A stretch of 64,000 nucleotides of DNA from Lactococcus carnosus (lineage in GTDB: Bacteria; Bacillota; Bacilli; Lactobacillales; Streptococcaceae), in contig NZ_CP017194.1 in the NCBI RefSeq assembly GCF_006770265.1, positions 868,001 through 932,000 of the forward strand, written 5' to 3'. Made by a program: the position numbers and the translations under genes. Shown here piece after piece: positions 26,204 to 34,312 of this stretch. The notes under the pieces are model-generated. The model was not told the DNA's origin, ran no database searches, and saw only the letters and a program-made list of their open reading frames with translations. Positions within the stretch are counted from its first letter, which is position 1, and every line of letters begins with the position of its first letter.

Positions 26204-27340
26204 ATGACACATTTACTAGAAAACTATGGGAAGAGAATCCCCATGACGTTTACCCACGGGGAAGATGTTTACCTCTATGACCAAACTGGTAAGCAGTACC
26301 TTGATTTTACAAGTGGTATCGGTGTCATGAACATGGGCTATTCCTTTGAAGCTGGTAAGGCGGCAGTTAAGGCACAAGTAGATGCCATACCGCATCTGTC
26401 CAACTTATATGAAAATCCGTTACAAGAAGAGGTTGCAGCCTATCTTGACTATCAGGGAAGCTATAAAGCGTTTTTTGCCAATTCTGGTGCAGAAGCAAAT
26501 GAAGCAGCACTTAAATTAGCCCGGTTGCTTAAGCCTGATACGACGATCTTAGCATTTGAGGATGGTTTTCATGGTCGAACTTTTGGGGCGATGTCTGCGA
26601 CCATGCAAGATAAGATTCAAAAAGGGTTTTCGCCCTTAGTACCAGGCTTTACTAAAGCAGTCTATAATGACGTCGACAGTCTTTCAGCCGCTGTAACGGA
26701 TAAAACTGGGGCGATCATCTTTGAAATCGTTCAAGGTGAGGGCGGTGTGACACCTATCACGCAAGCATTTTCGGAAAGCTTAAAAGCCTTTCAAAAACAG
26801 GGGATTTTGCTGATTGTTGATGAGGTGCAGACTGGCAATGGTCGAACTGGTAAACTATTTGGCTTTGAACACTTTGGTCTTGAACCAGATATCATTACCT
26901 CAGCCAAAGGACTAGGCAATGGCCTACCTATCGGTGTCATGTTAGCCAAAGCAGAGTATGCAACAGCCTTTAGTGCTGGGAAACATGGCTCGACTTTTGG
27001 TGGTAATCCGATTGCCATGGCAAGCGCTAAGGCTGTCTTAAAGGAATTAACACAACCAGCATTTTTGGCTGAGGTCACTGAAAAAGCAGCCTTTCTAGGT
27101 GCTGAACTAGCTGATAAACTGGCTGATAAAGCAAGTGTCGTAGCCATCAGACAACTCGGCTTGATGGTTGGGATTGAATTAAGAGATGGTGATCAAGTAC
27201 CTAAGGTTTTGGCAGCTGCAAGGGCACATGGCTTGCTCGTTTTATCAGCTGGTCATGATGTCATCAGATTGTTACCGCCACTCGTTATGAGTCAAGCACA
27301 GTTGGCTGATGGTGTTGCTATTTTGGAGGCGATTTTATGA
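26204..27340 (+). CDS. argD: Acetylornithine aminotransferase
   Basis: This PLP enzyme makes N-acetylornithine from the semialdehyde using glutamate. The 378-aa protein has DFTSGIGVMNMGY, FFANSGAEANEAALKLAR, the cofactor aspartate in LIVDEVQTGNGRTG and the PLP-binding lysine in TSAKGLGNGLPIG. The start ATG follows a GGGAG site. It overlaps argB by 4 nt. The shorter spacing from argJ (38 nt) still fits a single operon. Confidence 0.95.
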   Translation: MTHLLENYGKRIPMTFTHGEDVYLYDQTGKQYLDFTSGIGVMNMGYSFEAGKAAVKAQVDAIPHLSNLYENPLQEEVAAYLDYQGSYKAFFANSGAEANEAALKLARLLKPDTTILAFEDGFHGRTFGAMSATMQDKIQKGFSPLVPGFTKAVYNDVDSLSAAVTDKTGAIIFEIVQGEGGVTPITQAFSESLKAFQKQGILLIVDEVQTGNGRTGKLFGFEHFGLEPDIITSAKGLGNGLPIGVMLAKAEYATAFSAGKHGSTFGGNPIAMASAKAVLKELTQPAFLAEVTEKAAFLGAELADKLADKASVVAIRQLGLMVGIELRDGDQVPKVLAAARAHGLLVLSAGHDVIRLLPPLVMSQAQLADGVAILEAIL

Positions 27341-28215
27341 ATATGCCTGAAACACTGACAGCTGCCCTGCCCTTCATGCTCAAATATCAAGGTCAGACAG
27401 TCGTCATCAAATATGGCGGTAATGCCATGACGGATGAAACGATTAAACAGTCTGTTCTAAGTGATATCCTACTTCTGAAAACAATGGGGATCAACGTCGT
27501 TTTGGTCCATGGCGGTGGTCCAGCCATCAGTGAGATGCTGGATAAATACGATATGCCGTCTAAGTTTATCGGTGGTCTGCGCTATACGGATAAAGCAACG
27601 GCTGAGCTTGCCTTAGCAGCCTTATCTGGTATGGTCAATAAGAGTCTTGTCCGTGACATCCAACGTTTGGGTGGTGATGCGATTGGGATTTCGGGCATCG
27701 ATGGTCGGATGATTGAAGTTGAGCAGCTGTCTGAGGAATTAGGCTATGTTGGGAAAATCACGAAAATCAATACTGAAATTATTGAACGGATTGCCAAAAC
27801 ATCAGCGATTCCAGTGATCGCAACAGCAGGTGTCGATGTGGCAGGTGAGATTTATAATGTTAATGCAGATACAGCTGCCAGTCGAATTGCAGGAGAACTA
27901 CAGGCTGAGCGTTTTATCTTACTCTCTGATGTACGTGGTCTGTATGCTGACTATCCTGATGAAAGCTCATTTTTAGTAGAAACAAGTCTATCAAAAATTG
28001 AACACCTGATCGCTGCTGGCAAGATATCAGGTGGCATGATTCCCAAACTGGAAGCCATCCAATATGCTATGGAAAACGGCTTGAATGAAGCAGTGCTATT
28101 AGACGGTCGTATGCAACATTCCTTGATTCTAGAGCTATTTACAACGGAAGGCTTTGGTACGTTAATCAAGAAAGATGATCTTGACCTAGCAAAGTTTGAC
28201 CGATTAACAAAATAA
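27337..28215 (+). CDS. argB: Acetylglutamate kinase
   Basis: ArgB phosphorylates N-acetylglutamate, the second step and usual feedback point of the pathway. The 292-aa protein has VVIKYGGNAM, VLVHGGGPAISEML, NVNADTAASRIAGEL and SGGMIPKLEAI, all amino-acid-kinase family motifs. The N-terminal helix before the kinase core (ETLTAALPFMLKYQ) is the type found in arginine-sensitive hexameric enzymes, so feedback inhibition is possible. It ends the operon before a terminator. Confidence 0.95.
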   Translation: MNMPETLTAALPFMLKYQGQTVVIKYGGNAMTDETIKQSVLSDILLLKTMGINVVLVHGGGPAISEMLDKYDMPSKFIGGLRYTDKATAELALAALSGMVNKSLVRDIQRLGGDAIGISGIDGRMIEVEQLSEELGYVGKITKINTEIIERIAKTSAIPVIATAGVDVAGEIYNVNADTAASRIAGELQAERFILLSDVRGLYADYPDESSFLVETSLSKIEHLIAAGKISGGMIPKLEAIQYAMENGLNEAVLLDGRMQHSLILELFTTEGFGTLIKKDDLDLAKFDRLTK

Positions 28216-28265
28216 TCCGATTTAATGCGCCATGTGAGAACTATAGAGCGTCATTTTTAACAAAA

Positions 28266-28302
28266 AAAGAGATAGTGCAGTGATGTACTATTTTCTTTTT
28301 AT
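28266..28302 (+). terminator. Terminator of argCJDB
   Basis: ATAGTGCA (28272-28279) pairs with TGTACTAT (28284-28291) around GTGA, followed by TTTCTTTTT. Confidence 0.8.
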
Positions 28303-28324
28303 CATTAAAAAAATCAGCAGATCA

Positions 28325-28353
28325 TTTACATCTAGAGTTAAACATACTATAAT
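28325..28353 (+). promoter_or_regulatory. Promoter of the carbonic anhydrase gene
   Basis: TTTACA (28325-28330), 17-nt spacer, TATAAT (28348-28353). The predicted leader is about 80 nt. Confidence 0.75.
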
Positions 28354-28438
28354 AAAAGTAAGTTAAAAAAATAGGTGTAATTTAATTTTAATGGCATTAA
28401 AATGGGATAATTTGAAAAACAAAAGGGAGAAGTGAAGC

Positions 28439-29188
28439 ATGAAAAAAAGTATGAAATTAGTGGCTGTGTTAGGCCTGATACTTGTTTTGGGAGCATGTCA
28501 TGCGACTGAAAAAGAGACCAAAGCAAAGGCAAGCACATCAGTTAAAACGCACCATGAGGCAATTAATTATGATAAGCAAGAAGACTGGGAATTTACATCT
28601 GGTAAGATGCAATCTCCTATCAATATCGACAGTAAAAAAGTAGAGATGCTGACACCAGATAAGGGTGAGATGATACTTAATTTTGGCAAAGAAATTACCA
28701 AAGCAGAAGATAACGGCCATAGTATTCAAGTAACAGATAGTGGACAGTCAACGATTAACGGTCGACAGTTTAACTTAACACAGTTTCATTTTCATGCTGA
28801 AAGTGAGCATACTGTTGATGGCAAGCATTATCCACTGGAAGCACACTTTGTCAACCAATCACAAGATGGCAGAATCGCTGTCATTGGTGTATTTTTTAAA
28901 GCAGGTCGTGAGAATCTAGGATTTGAAGAAGTATTAGCTGATGTTACAAACAAAAAAATAGATGCTATCACTGATATTGATAAGATGATACCAGAAAATA
29001 AAAGTTTTTATCATTATCTAGGATCGCTTACGACACCACCTTTAACCGAAAATGTTGAGTGGTATCTCATGAAAGCCCCATTAGAAGTCTCTCAAGCACA
29101 ACTCGCTGCCTTTAAAAAGCTCTATGCTCATAATAATCGTGAGATTCAACCTTTAAATGATCGGAAAATTTTATCACACGATGAGTAA
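28439..29188 (+). CDS. Alpha-type carbonic anhydrase lipoprotein
   Basis: The 249-aa protein has a lipoprotein signal (LGLILVLGACHA, lipobox LGAC, Cys about residue 20) and is predicted to be attached outside the membrane. The alpha-carbonic-anhydrase core shows QSPINIDS, the zinc ligands in LTQFHFHAESEH, the third histidine in PLEAHFVN, and YLGSLTTPPLTENVEW. It interconverts CO2 and bicarbonate. Alpha-type enzymes are less common in lactic acid bacteria than beta-type. GGGAGAAG precedes the ATG. It follows the arginine operon, whose downstream steps use bicarbonate via carbamoyl phosphate, but a functional link is only suggested. Confidence 0.93.
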   Translation: MKKSMKLVAVLGLILVLGACHATEKETKAKASTSVKTHHEAINYDKQEDWEFTSGKMQSPINIDSKKVEMLTPDKGEMILNFGKEITKAEDNGHSIQVTDSGQSTINGRQFNLTQFHFHAESEHTVDGKHYPLEAHFVNQSQDGRIAVIGVFFKAGRENLGFEEVLADVTNKKIDAITDIDKMIPENKSFYHYLGSLTTPPLTENVEWYLMKAPLEVSQAQLAAFKKLYAHNNREIQPLNDRKILSHDE

Positions 29189-29357
29189 GTCAGAGTAAAT
29201 CAAGTCAATCGCCTCCCAATGCAAGGATGCTAGAGTCCAACAAGTGGCTGATTGTTTAAGCAAGTCCTTACTAGCAATCGCCTGGTCACAAGTTTATATA
29301 CATGTTACTTAAAAGCATGGCGCCTAGCTTTTATTATCCCTCAAAGTTTTGATAAGA

Positions 29358-29402
29358 TATCAAAAATCGCCAAAGCGATAGTCGCTTTTTGGCGATTTTT
29401 AT
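29358..29402. terminator. Bidirectional terminator between carbonic anhydrase and phrB
   Basis: AAAAATCGCCAAA (29362-29374) pairs with TTTGGCGATTTTT (29388-29400), symmetrical enough to serve both converging genes. Confidence 0.88.
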
Positions 29403-29431
29403 TTTAAATCAAGTCTGTCCTAATGATCTCA

Positions 29432-30865
29432 TCACCTGTTACCATGTGCCAACTGATCCTGATAATAGGCTTTGCTATCTTCATATGTAGAGATAGCGAG
29501 TTTTCGTCTCGCTTTGTGGTCAACCATGGGGCTTGGGTAATCTTTGTCTAAGATAACACCATACATGGCTTGATCGATGCTGGTCATTTTCTCTGGTTGA
29601 TGTATAAATTTAATGGGGAGGTTCGCTAATTCTGGTACGTAGGTCTTGATAAAAAGACCATCGGGATCGAACTTTTCAGATTGGGTTGTAGGGTTGAAAA
29701 TCCTAAAATAAGGGACAGCATCTGTACCAGTTGAGGCTGCCCATTGCCAGCCGCCAATATTACTAGCAGGATCATAATCAATCAGTTGTTTCTGGAAATA
29801 CCACTCTCCCCATCGCCAGTTAATCAGTAAGTCCTTTGTTAAAAATGAGGCGGTAATCATCCGTAATCGATTATGCATCCACCCTGTTTGGTTTAACTGG
29901 CGCATGGCAGCATCAACTATCGGGAAACCGGTCTGGCCTGTTTGCCATAGCTGAAATTTTTCCTTGTCATTTTCCCATTTGATGAAGCTAAATTCAGGGC
30001 GCAGTGGTTGTGTTTTTTGATGGGGTGCATGCGTGTAAATCATATGGTAAAAGTCACGCCAGCACAGTTCCTTTTCGAAGGTGAGTCGACCTTGCGAAGT
30101 CGGTAATTCCTGTAAGGCCTGCCAAAGGGTTCGAATCGACAGTTCTCCTGTTCTCAAAAACTGTGATAAATGGCTCGTCTGATCTAAAGATGGGATATCT
30201 CGTGCAGCGTCATAGTTTGCTACATCATAGCTTAAAAACTGTTTTAATTGCCAGATGGCAGCCTGTTCACCGACAGGTCCACGCCCATCATCATGTTTAG
30301 TAAGCTCACTAAACCGTTGTTCATCATCAGGAAACAGGATGTCAGTTAGCACCTGATCAGTTTGAAAATCAATGGTCAAAGGGGTGGCTTTTAGACGTTC
30401 TTTCCATTGATTATAATAAGGAGTAAAGACTTTATAGACCTCGTTTTTTTGTGTCTTGATGTCATCAGCACCATGGAGATAGCGATCTTGAAAGCTGAAG
30501 TGGGATATCTGATTTTGGGCAAAAAATGCGATCATTTCTTTATCTCTTTTGGCACCATATCCTGAGGTATCCTGGTTGAAATAGATTTTATCCCAATTAG
30601 GTAGTGTCTCTTTTAGTTGGGTAAACAGGTGTTTAGGTTCTCCATATTGAATCTGGAGATGGGCCTTGCCATCTAGGATTGCTTTGAAGTGACGGACGCT
30701 CTCAAAAAAAGCCTGATGGTTGAGGCTATCTGATAGAAACTGATCTGGATTAACTTGGAATAGTAAGACAAGTTTGTCGTCTTTTTTTAATTGTTGACAG
30801 GCATGATAGAGCGCTTGATTATCTTGAATTCTTAAGTCTTGACGAAACCATACGACTGAATACAT
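29432..30865 (-). CDS. phrB: Deoxyribodipyrimidine photolyase
   Basis: The 477-aa flavoprotein repairs UV-made pyrimidine dimers with light. The N-terminal antenna domain begins YSVVWFRQDLRIQDNQAL. The C-terminal FAD domain contains TGFPIVDAAMRQL, TGWMHNRLRMITASF, LLINWRWGEWYF and GGWQWAASTGTDAVPYFRIF, including the tryptophans used for photoreduction. Length fits class I CPD photolyases. The start is ATG with AAAGAAG upstream. It is divergent from ada across a 185-nt region, pairing two direct-reversal repair genes. Confidence 0.95.
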   Translation of the reverse strand: MYSVVWFRQDLRIQDNQALYHACQQLKKDDKLVLLFQVNPDQFLSDSLNHQAFFESVRHFKAILDGKAHLQIQYGEPKHLFTQLKETLPNWDKIYFNQDTSGYGAKRDKEMIAFFAQNQISHFSFQDRYLHGADDIKTQKNEVYKVFTPYYNQWKERLKATPLTIDFQTDQVLTDILFPDDEQRFSELTKHDDGRGPVGEQAAIWQLKQFLSYDVANYDAARDIPSLDQTSHLSQFLRTGELSIRTLWQALQELPTSQGRLTFEKELCWRDFYHMIYTHAPHQKTQPLRPEFSFIKWENDKEKFQLWQTGQTGFPIVDAAMRQLNQTGWMHNRLRMITASFLTKDLLINWRWGEWYFQKQLIDYDPASNIGGWQWAASTGTDAVPYFRIFNPTTQSEKFDPDGLFIKTYVPELANLPIKFIHQPEKMTSIDQAMYGVILDKDYPSPMVDHKARRKLAISTYEDSKAYYQDQLAHGNR

Positions 30866-31050
30866 TATATATTTCTTCTTTCTAGTTAATGATATCTGAT
30901 ATTATTGTAACATGTTTAAAACTAGAAAGGATGCTAAAATAATAGGTAACTGACGTATCAATTAAAGCTGAAAAAAATAGGTGTTAATTTTTCGGATATA
31001 TCGTAGGAAAGATTATTTTATAATAAAAGCATAGAAAAGGGAGGGATTTA

Positions 31051-32112
31051 ATGACGAGTAAATCAAAAAACGAGGTTTATTACCAGGCCTTACTTAATCG
31101 TGATACAGCTTATGATGGCCTATTTTTTGTAGGCGTCAAAACTACGGGCGTTTTCTGCCATGCCTCATGTAGTGCGCGAAAACCTAAATATGAAAATTGT
31201 GAATTTTACAAGACTGCTGAGAAGGCGCTATTAGTCGGCTATAGACCGTGCAAGATTTGTAAACCACTCTCTTATCCTCAGGAGTTGCCAACAGAAATAC
31301 AAGTCTTGATTGATCATGTCGAACAAGATCCCTATAAAAAATGGAAAGACTATGACTTTAGGCAGATTGGGGTGACGTCATATACTGCTAGAAGACTGTT
31401 TAAAAAGATATATGGGATTACCTTTATTGAGTATGCGCGTGCAAGAAGACTTGGCATTGCCTTTCAAAACTTCAAAAAAGGCAGTAAATTAATCGACCAA
31501 CAAGTCCTGCTTGGCTATGAATCCTATAGTGGCTTTGATGACGCCTTTTCAAAAATAATGGGTAATCCACAACAAAGAAAAGATGGCAAGATTTTATATG
31601 GTGAGCTCATCTCGACGCCACTCGGGAATATGTTATCTTTGAGTGATCAACATTATCTATACTTATTAGAATTTATGGATCGACGTGCTTTAGACACTGA
31701 GATTGATGACTTAAGGAAAACGCACAACTACAGTATTGTCTTTGGGCAAACCGAAATTGCTAAAAAATTAAAGGATGAGCTTGGGAGATACTTTAACGGG
31801 CAACTAGATCAGTTCTCAATCCCCCTTTATTGTATTGGGTCAGCCTTTCAAAAACAAGTATGGGAGGTTTTAAAACACCTACCAATCGGCACGACGGCCA
31901 CTTATAAGGATATTGCACGTACTTTGGGAGATGTGAATAAAGTACGTGCTGTCGGGAATGCGAATGGTAAAAATAAACTGTCGATCCTCATCCCATGTCA
32001 TAGGATTATCAAGAGCGATGGGACAATCGGCGGTTATGGTGGTGGTGTAGCGCGCAAACAGTATCTGCTGAAACTAGAAGAGAAATGGGCTAATGACGTA
32101 GAAAATGGATGA
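31051..32112 (+). CDS. ada: Bifunctional Ada: methylation-responsive activator and O6-methylguanine-DNA methyltransferase
   Basis: The 353-aa protein has the full Ada layout. The N-terminal zinc domain holds four cysteines (GVFCHASCSARKP and YRPCKICKP), one of which accepts a methyl group from phosphotriesters. A central AraC-type helix-turn-helix follows (about 90-175, SYTARRLFKKIYGITFIEYA). The C-terminal methyltransferase has the acceptor cysteine in ILIPCHRIIKSDG and ends GGYGGGVARKQYLL. In E. coli methylated Ada activates its own gene and alkylation repair genes. GGGAGGG lies upstream of the ATG. It is divergent from phrB. Confidence 0.95.
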   Translation: MTSKSKNEVYYQALLNRDTAYDGLFFVGVKTTGVFCHASCSARKPKYENCEFYKTAEKALLVGYRPCKICKPLSYPQELPTEIQVLIDHVEQDPYKKWKDYDFRQIGVTSYTARRLFKKIYGITFIEYARARRLGIAFQNFKKGSKLIDQQVLLGYESYSGFDDAFSKIMGNPQQRKDGKILYGELISTPLGNMLSLSDQHYLYLLEFMDRRALDTEIDDLRKTHNYSIVFGQTEIAKKLKDELGRYFNGQLDQFSIPLYCIGSAFQKQVWEVLKHLPIGTTATYKDIARTLGDVNKVRAVGNANGKNKLSILIPCHRIIKSDGTIGGYGGGVARKQYLLKLEEKWANDVENG

Positions 32113-32183
32113 TGCATGCTAGACATGCAGTGGAAGAGGGATAAGTTTAATATTTACCTCAAGCATGTAGCAAGTATCAACAG

Positions 32184-32212
32184 TTGTACTTCCTGATTTT
32201 ATCTGATATAAT
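32184..32212 (+). promoter_or_regulatory. Promoter of the PTS gene
   Basis: TTGTAC (32184-32189), 17-nt spacer with TG before the -10, TATAAT (32207-32212). The leader is about 140 nt and contains the inverted repeat CGTGTTATC/GATAACGCG (32263-32284). I could not match it to a BglG-type antiterminator target. Confidence 0.7.
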
Positions 32213-32361
32213 GTTATTTATAAAAAATCAAGTGACTGCCAGTAAGGCGGGGCCTAAATGAACGTGTTATCTCCTGATAACGCGCTAATTTAGTGTTCTG
32301 TCTTTTTAGCTATCATGAATTAACAACGTAATACGTTATGGGATAAGAAAAAGGGAACAAT

Positions 32362-34194
32362 ATGGACGTTAAACACACAGCAACACAGATCATAAAGTAC
32401 GTAGGTGGCAAAAAGAATATTAGGCATTTTGAATATTATGCGACTAGACTACTTTTTACTTTAAAAGATAATAGTCTTATCGATATAGCGAAACTTGAGG
32501 CGCTAGATCGAGTGATTGGGGTAGAAAAATCAGACCAATGTCAGATTATCATTGGGAATGGTAGCCTATCCATATATGATGAGTTACTTTGCCAATTAAG
32601 TGACTTGTCTGATCATCAACAGGATATGGATGAGCAGGACAAGCATTGGGGCGCAGACTTATTAGATTTTGTCATGTCAATTTTTCAACCCTTGTTACCA
32701 GCAGTTGCTAGTGGCAGTATATTAAAGGCCGCATTACTATTGTCCGCAATGTTGGGGCTGACAAATACAAGTAATGCAACTTATCAGTTACTTTATATCG
32801 TCGCAGGTGCACCGCTATACTTGCTCCCCATCTTAGTTGCAATCACCACAGCAAATAAGTTAAAGGTAAATCAGATTGTTGCGGTGTCACTTGTTGGTGC
32901 CTTGCTCTTACCTGAATTAACAACCATGTTATCAGAAGGCGCGAGATTCATGGGTGTTGGCATACAGAATGTACCTTACGCTTCTCAAGTCCTACCCGCA
33001 ATTTTAGCAGTCTTGTTATATGCTGAAGTTGAACAATTCCTTATTCGGGTATCACCTAAACCGCTGAGAACTTTTTTTGCACCTATGATGAGTCTTTTGT
33101 TTATCGTGCCATTTACCCTACTCGTACTTGGGCCTTTTGGTTACAATATGGGAAGTGTTTTATCAGCTGGTATTTTTGGGTTATATGGTCATATAGGCTG
33201 GTTAGCGGTTGCCTTACTTGCGGCATTGGCACCGTTTATGGTAGTTGCTGGTATGCACAAAGCGATGGTACCTTATGTGTCAGCTACTTTGGCTAAGACG
33301 GGTAGTGAGTTACTGTACTTGCCAGCATCTTTAGCACATAATATATCGGAAGCTGGCGCATCTTTTGCTGTTGCGTTAAGGACGAAAGATCGGCACTTAA
33401 AATCAACGGCCTTGTTTGCCGGTATTTCAGCCCTGTTTGGCTTCACAGAACCAGCCCTTTATGGTGTGACAATTTTTAATAAACGTGTGCTTTATGGTGT
33501 GATGACCTCCGGTTTTATAGGGGGTGGTATTGCAGGGTTCTTTACACTAAAAGCCTTCACACTACTGAGTCCTGGCATTGCAAATATCCGGATGTTTATC
33601 AGTCGTGGTCATGCCATGAATTTTACATGGGCTTTGGTTGCTTTAGCGGCATCTTTTGTTATCTCATTTATTATCGTACTTGTTATTTATAAAGAAGATA
33701 AGATTTCAGAAGCAGTGAAGCGAGCGCAAGCATCGGAAACAATCTTAACTAGCCCCTTGGTAGGTAAAGTTATTGCCCTATCTGATGTGACGGATAAGAT
33801 ATTTTCAAGTAGTATGGTAAACAAGGGGATTGCTATTATTCCCGAAACTGGGGACTTACTAGCACCGATTGATGGGATCATTAGTATCCTATTTCCTACG
33901 CAAAACGCCTTGGTGCTAACAACAGAGGATGGGGCAGAGATATTGTGCCATATCGGTGTAGATACGGTTCAATTATCAAGCAGCTATTTTTCGTCTGATA
34001 TTAAGCAAGGCGATCAGGTCAAACAGGGCCAACGGCTCATTCATTTTGATCTTAGCAAAATGAAGCAAGATGGTCATGATACGACAGTGATTTGTTTACT
34101 GACTAATCTAGAAGATTATGAGGTTGAGCCACATAATATCTCCAAAAAAGTTGTGACATCTCAAGCAGTTTTAACACTGATGCCAAATGAGTAA
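32362..34194 (+). CDS. Beta-glucoside-type PTS EIIBCA protein lacking the IIB cysteine
   Basis: The 610-aa protein has the order IIB (about 1-85), IIC (about 100-455, ten or so helices with AGMHKAMVP and FGFTEPALYG) and IIA (about 480-610). Beta-glucoside IIB domains normally carry HCATRLRF with the phosphorylated cysteine; here the site reads YYATRLLF, so cysteine is replaced by tyrosine. In IIA the phosphorylated histidine is kept (EILCHIGVDTV), but the partner histidine (usually PTKHA) reads PTQNA. Normal PTS phosphotransfer therefore looks impossible from IIB to sugar unless another IIB supplies it. It may be a sensor, an uncoupled permease or one needing another EIIB. Monocistronic with its own promoter and terminator. 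Confidence 0.88.
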   Translation: MDVKHTATQIIKYVGGKKNIRHFEYYATRLLFTLKDNSLIDIAKLEALDRVIGVEKSDQCQIIIGNGSLSIYDELLCQLSDLSDHQQDMDEQDKHWGADLLDFVMSIFQPLLPAVASGSILKAALLLSAMLGLTNTSNATYQLLYIVAGAPLYLLPILVAITTANKLKVNQIVAVSLVGALLLPELTTMLSEGARFMGVGIQNVPYASQVLPAILAVLLYAEVEQFLIRVSPKPLRTFFAPMMSLLFIVPFTLLVLGPFGYNMGSVLSAGIFGLYGHIGWLAVALLAALAPFMVVAGMHKAMVPYVSATLAKTGSELLYLPASLAHNISEAGASFAVALRTKDRHLKSTALFAGISALFGFTEPALYGVTIFNKRVLYGVMTSGFIGGGIAGFFTLKAFTLLSPGIANIRMFISRGHAMNFTWALVALAASFVISFIIVLVIYKEDKISEAVKRAQASETILTSPLVGKVIALSDVTDKIFSSSMVNKGIAIIPETGDLLAPIDGIISILFPTQNALVLTTEDGAEILCHIGVDTVQLSSSYFSSDIKQGDQVKQGQRLIHFDLSKMKQDGHDTTVICLLTNLEDYEVEPHNISKKVVTSQAVLTLMPNE

Positions 34195-34235
34195 CTGTCT
34201 TCATGTTAAAATGGCTGTCTATCCCACAGCCACTA

Positions 34236-34264
34236 TAGAAACTAGGATTTTCCTAGTTTTTTTG
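34236..34264 (+). terminator. Terminator of the PTS gene
   Basis: AAACTAGGA (34239-34247) pairs with TCCTAGTTT (34251-34259), followed by T. The gyrA extended -10 (TGGTATAAT) begins right after it. Confidence 0.85.
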
Positions 34265-34271
34265 GTATAAT
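34263..34271 (+). promoter_or_regulatory. Extended -10 promoter of gyrA
   Basis: TGGTATAAT with the hexamer at 34266-34271; no good -35 is seen because the terminator T run occupies that place. The leader is about 35 nt with AAAGG before the start. Confidence 0.6.
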
Positions 34272-34312
34272 TGAAACAATACATGATTCGTATTTGAAAG
34301 GCTGTAAAATCA

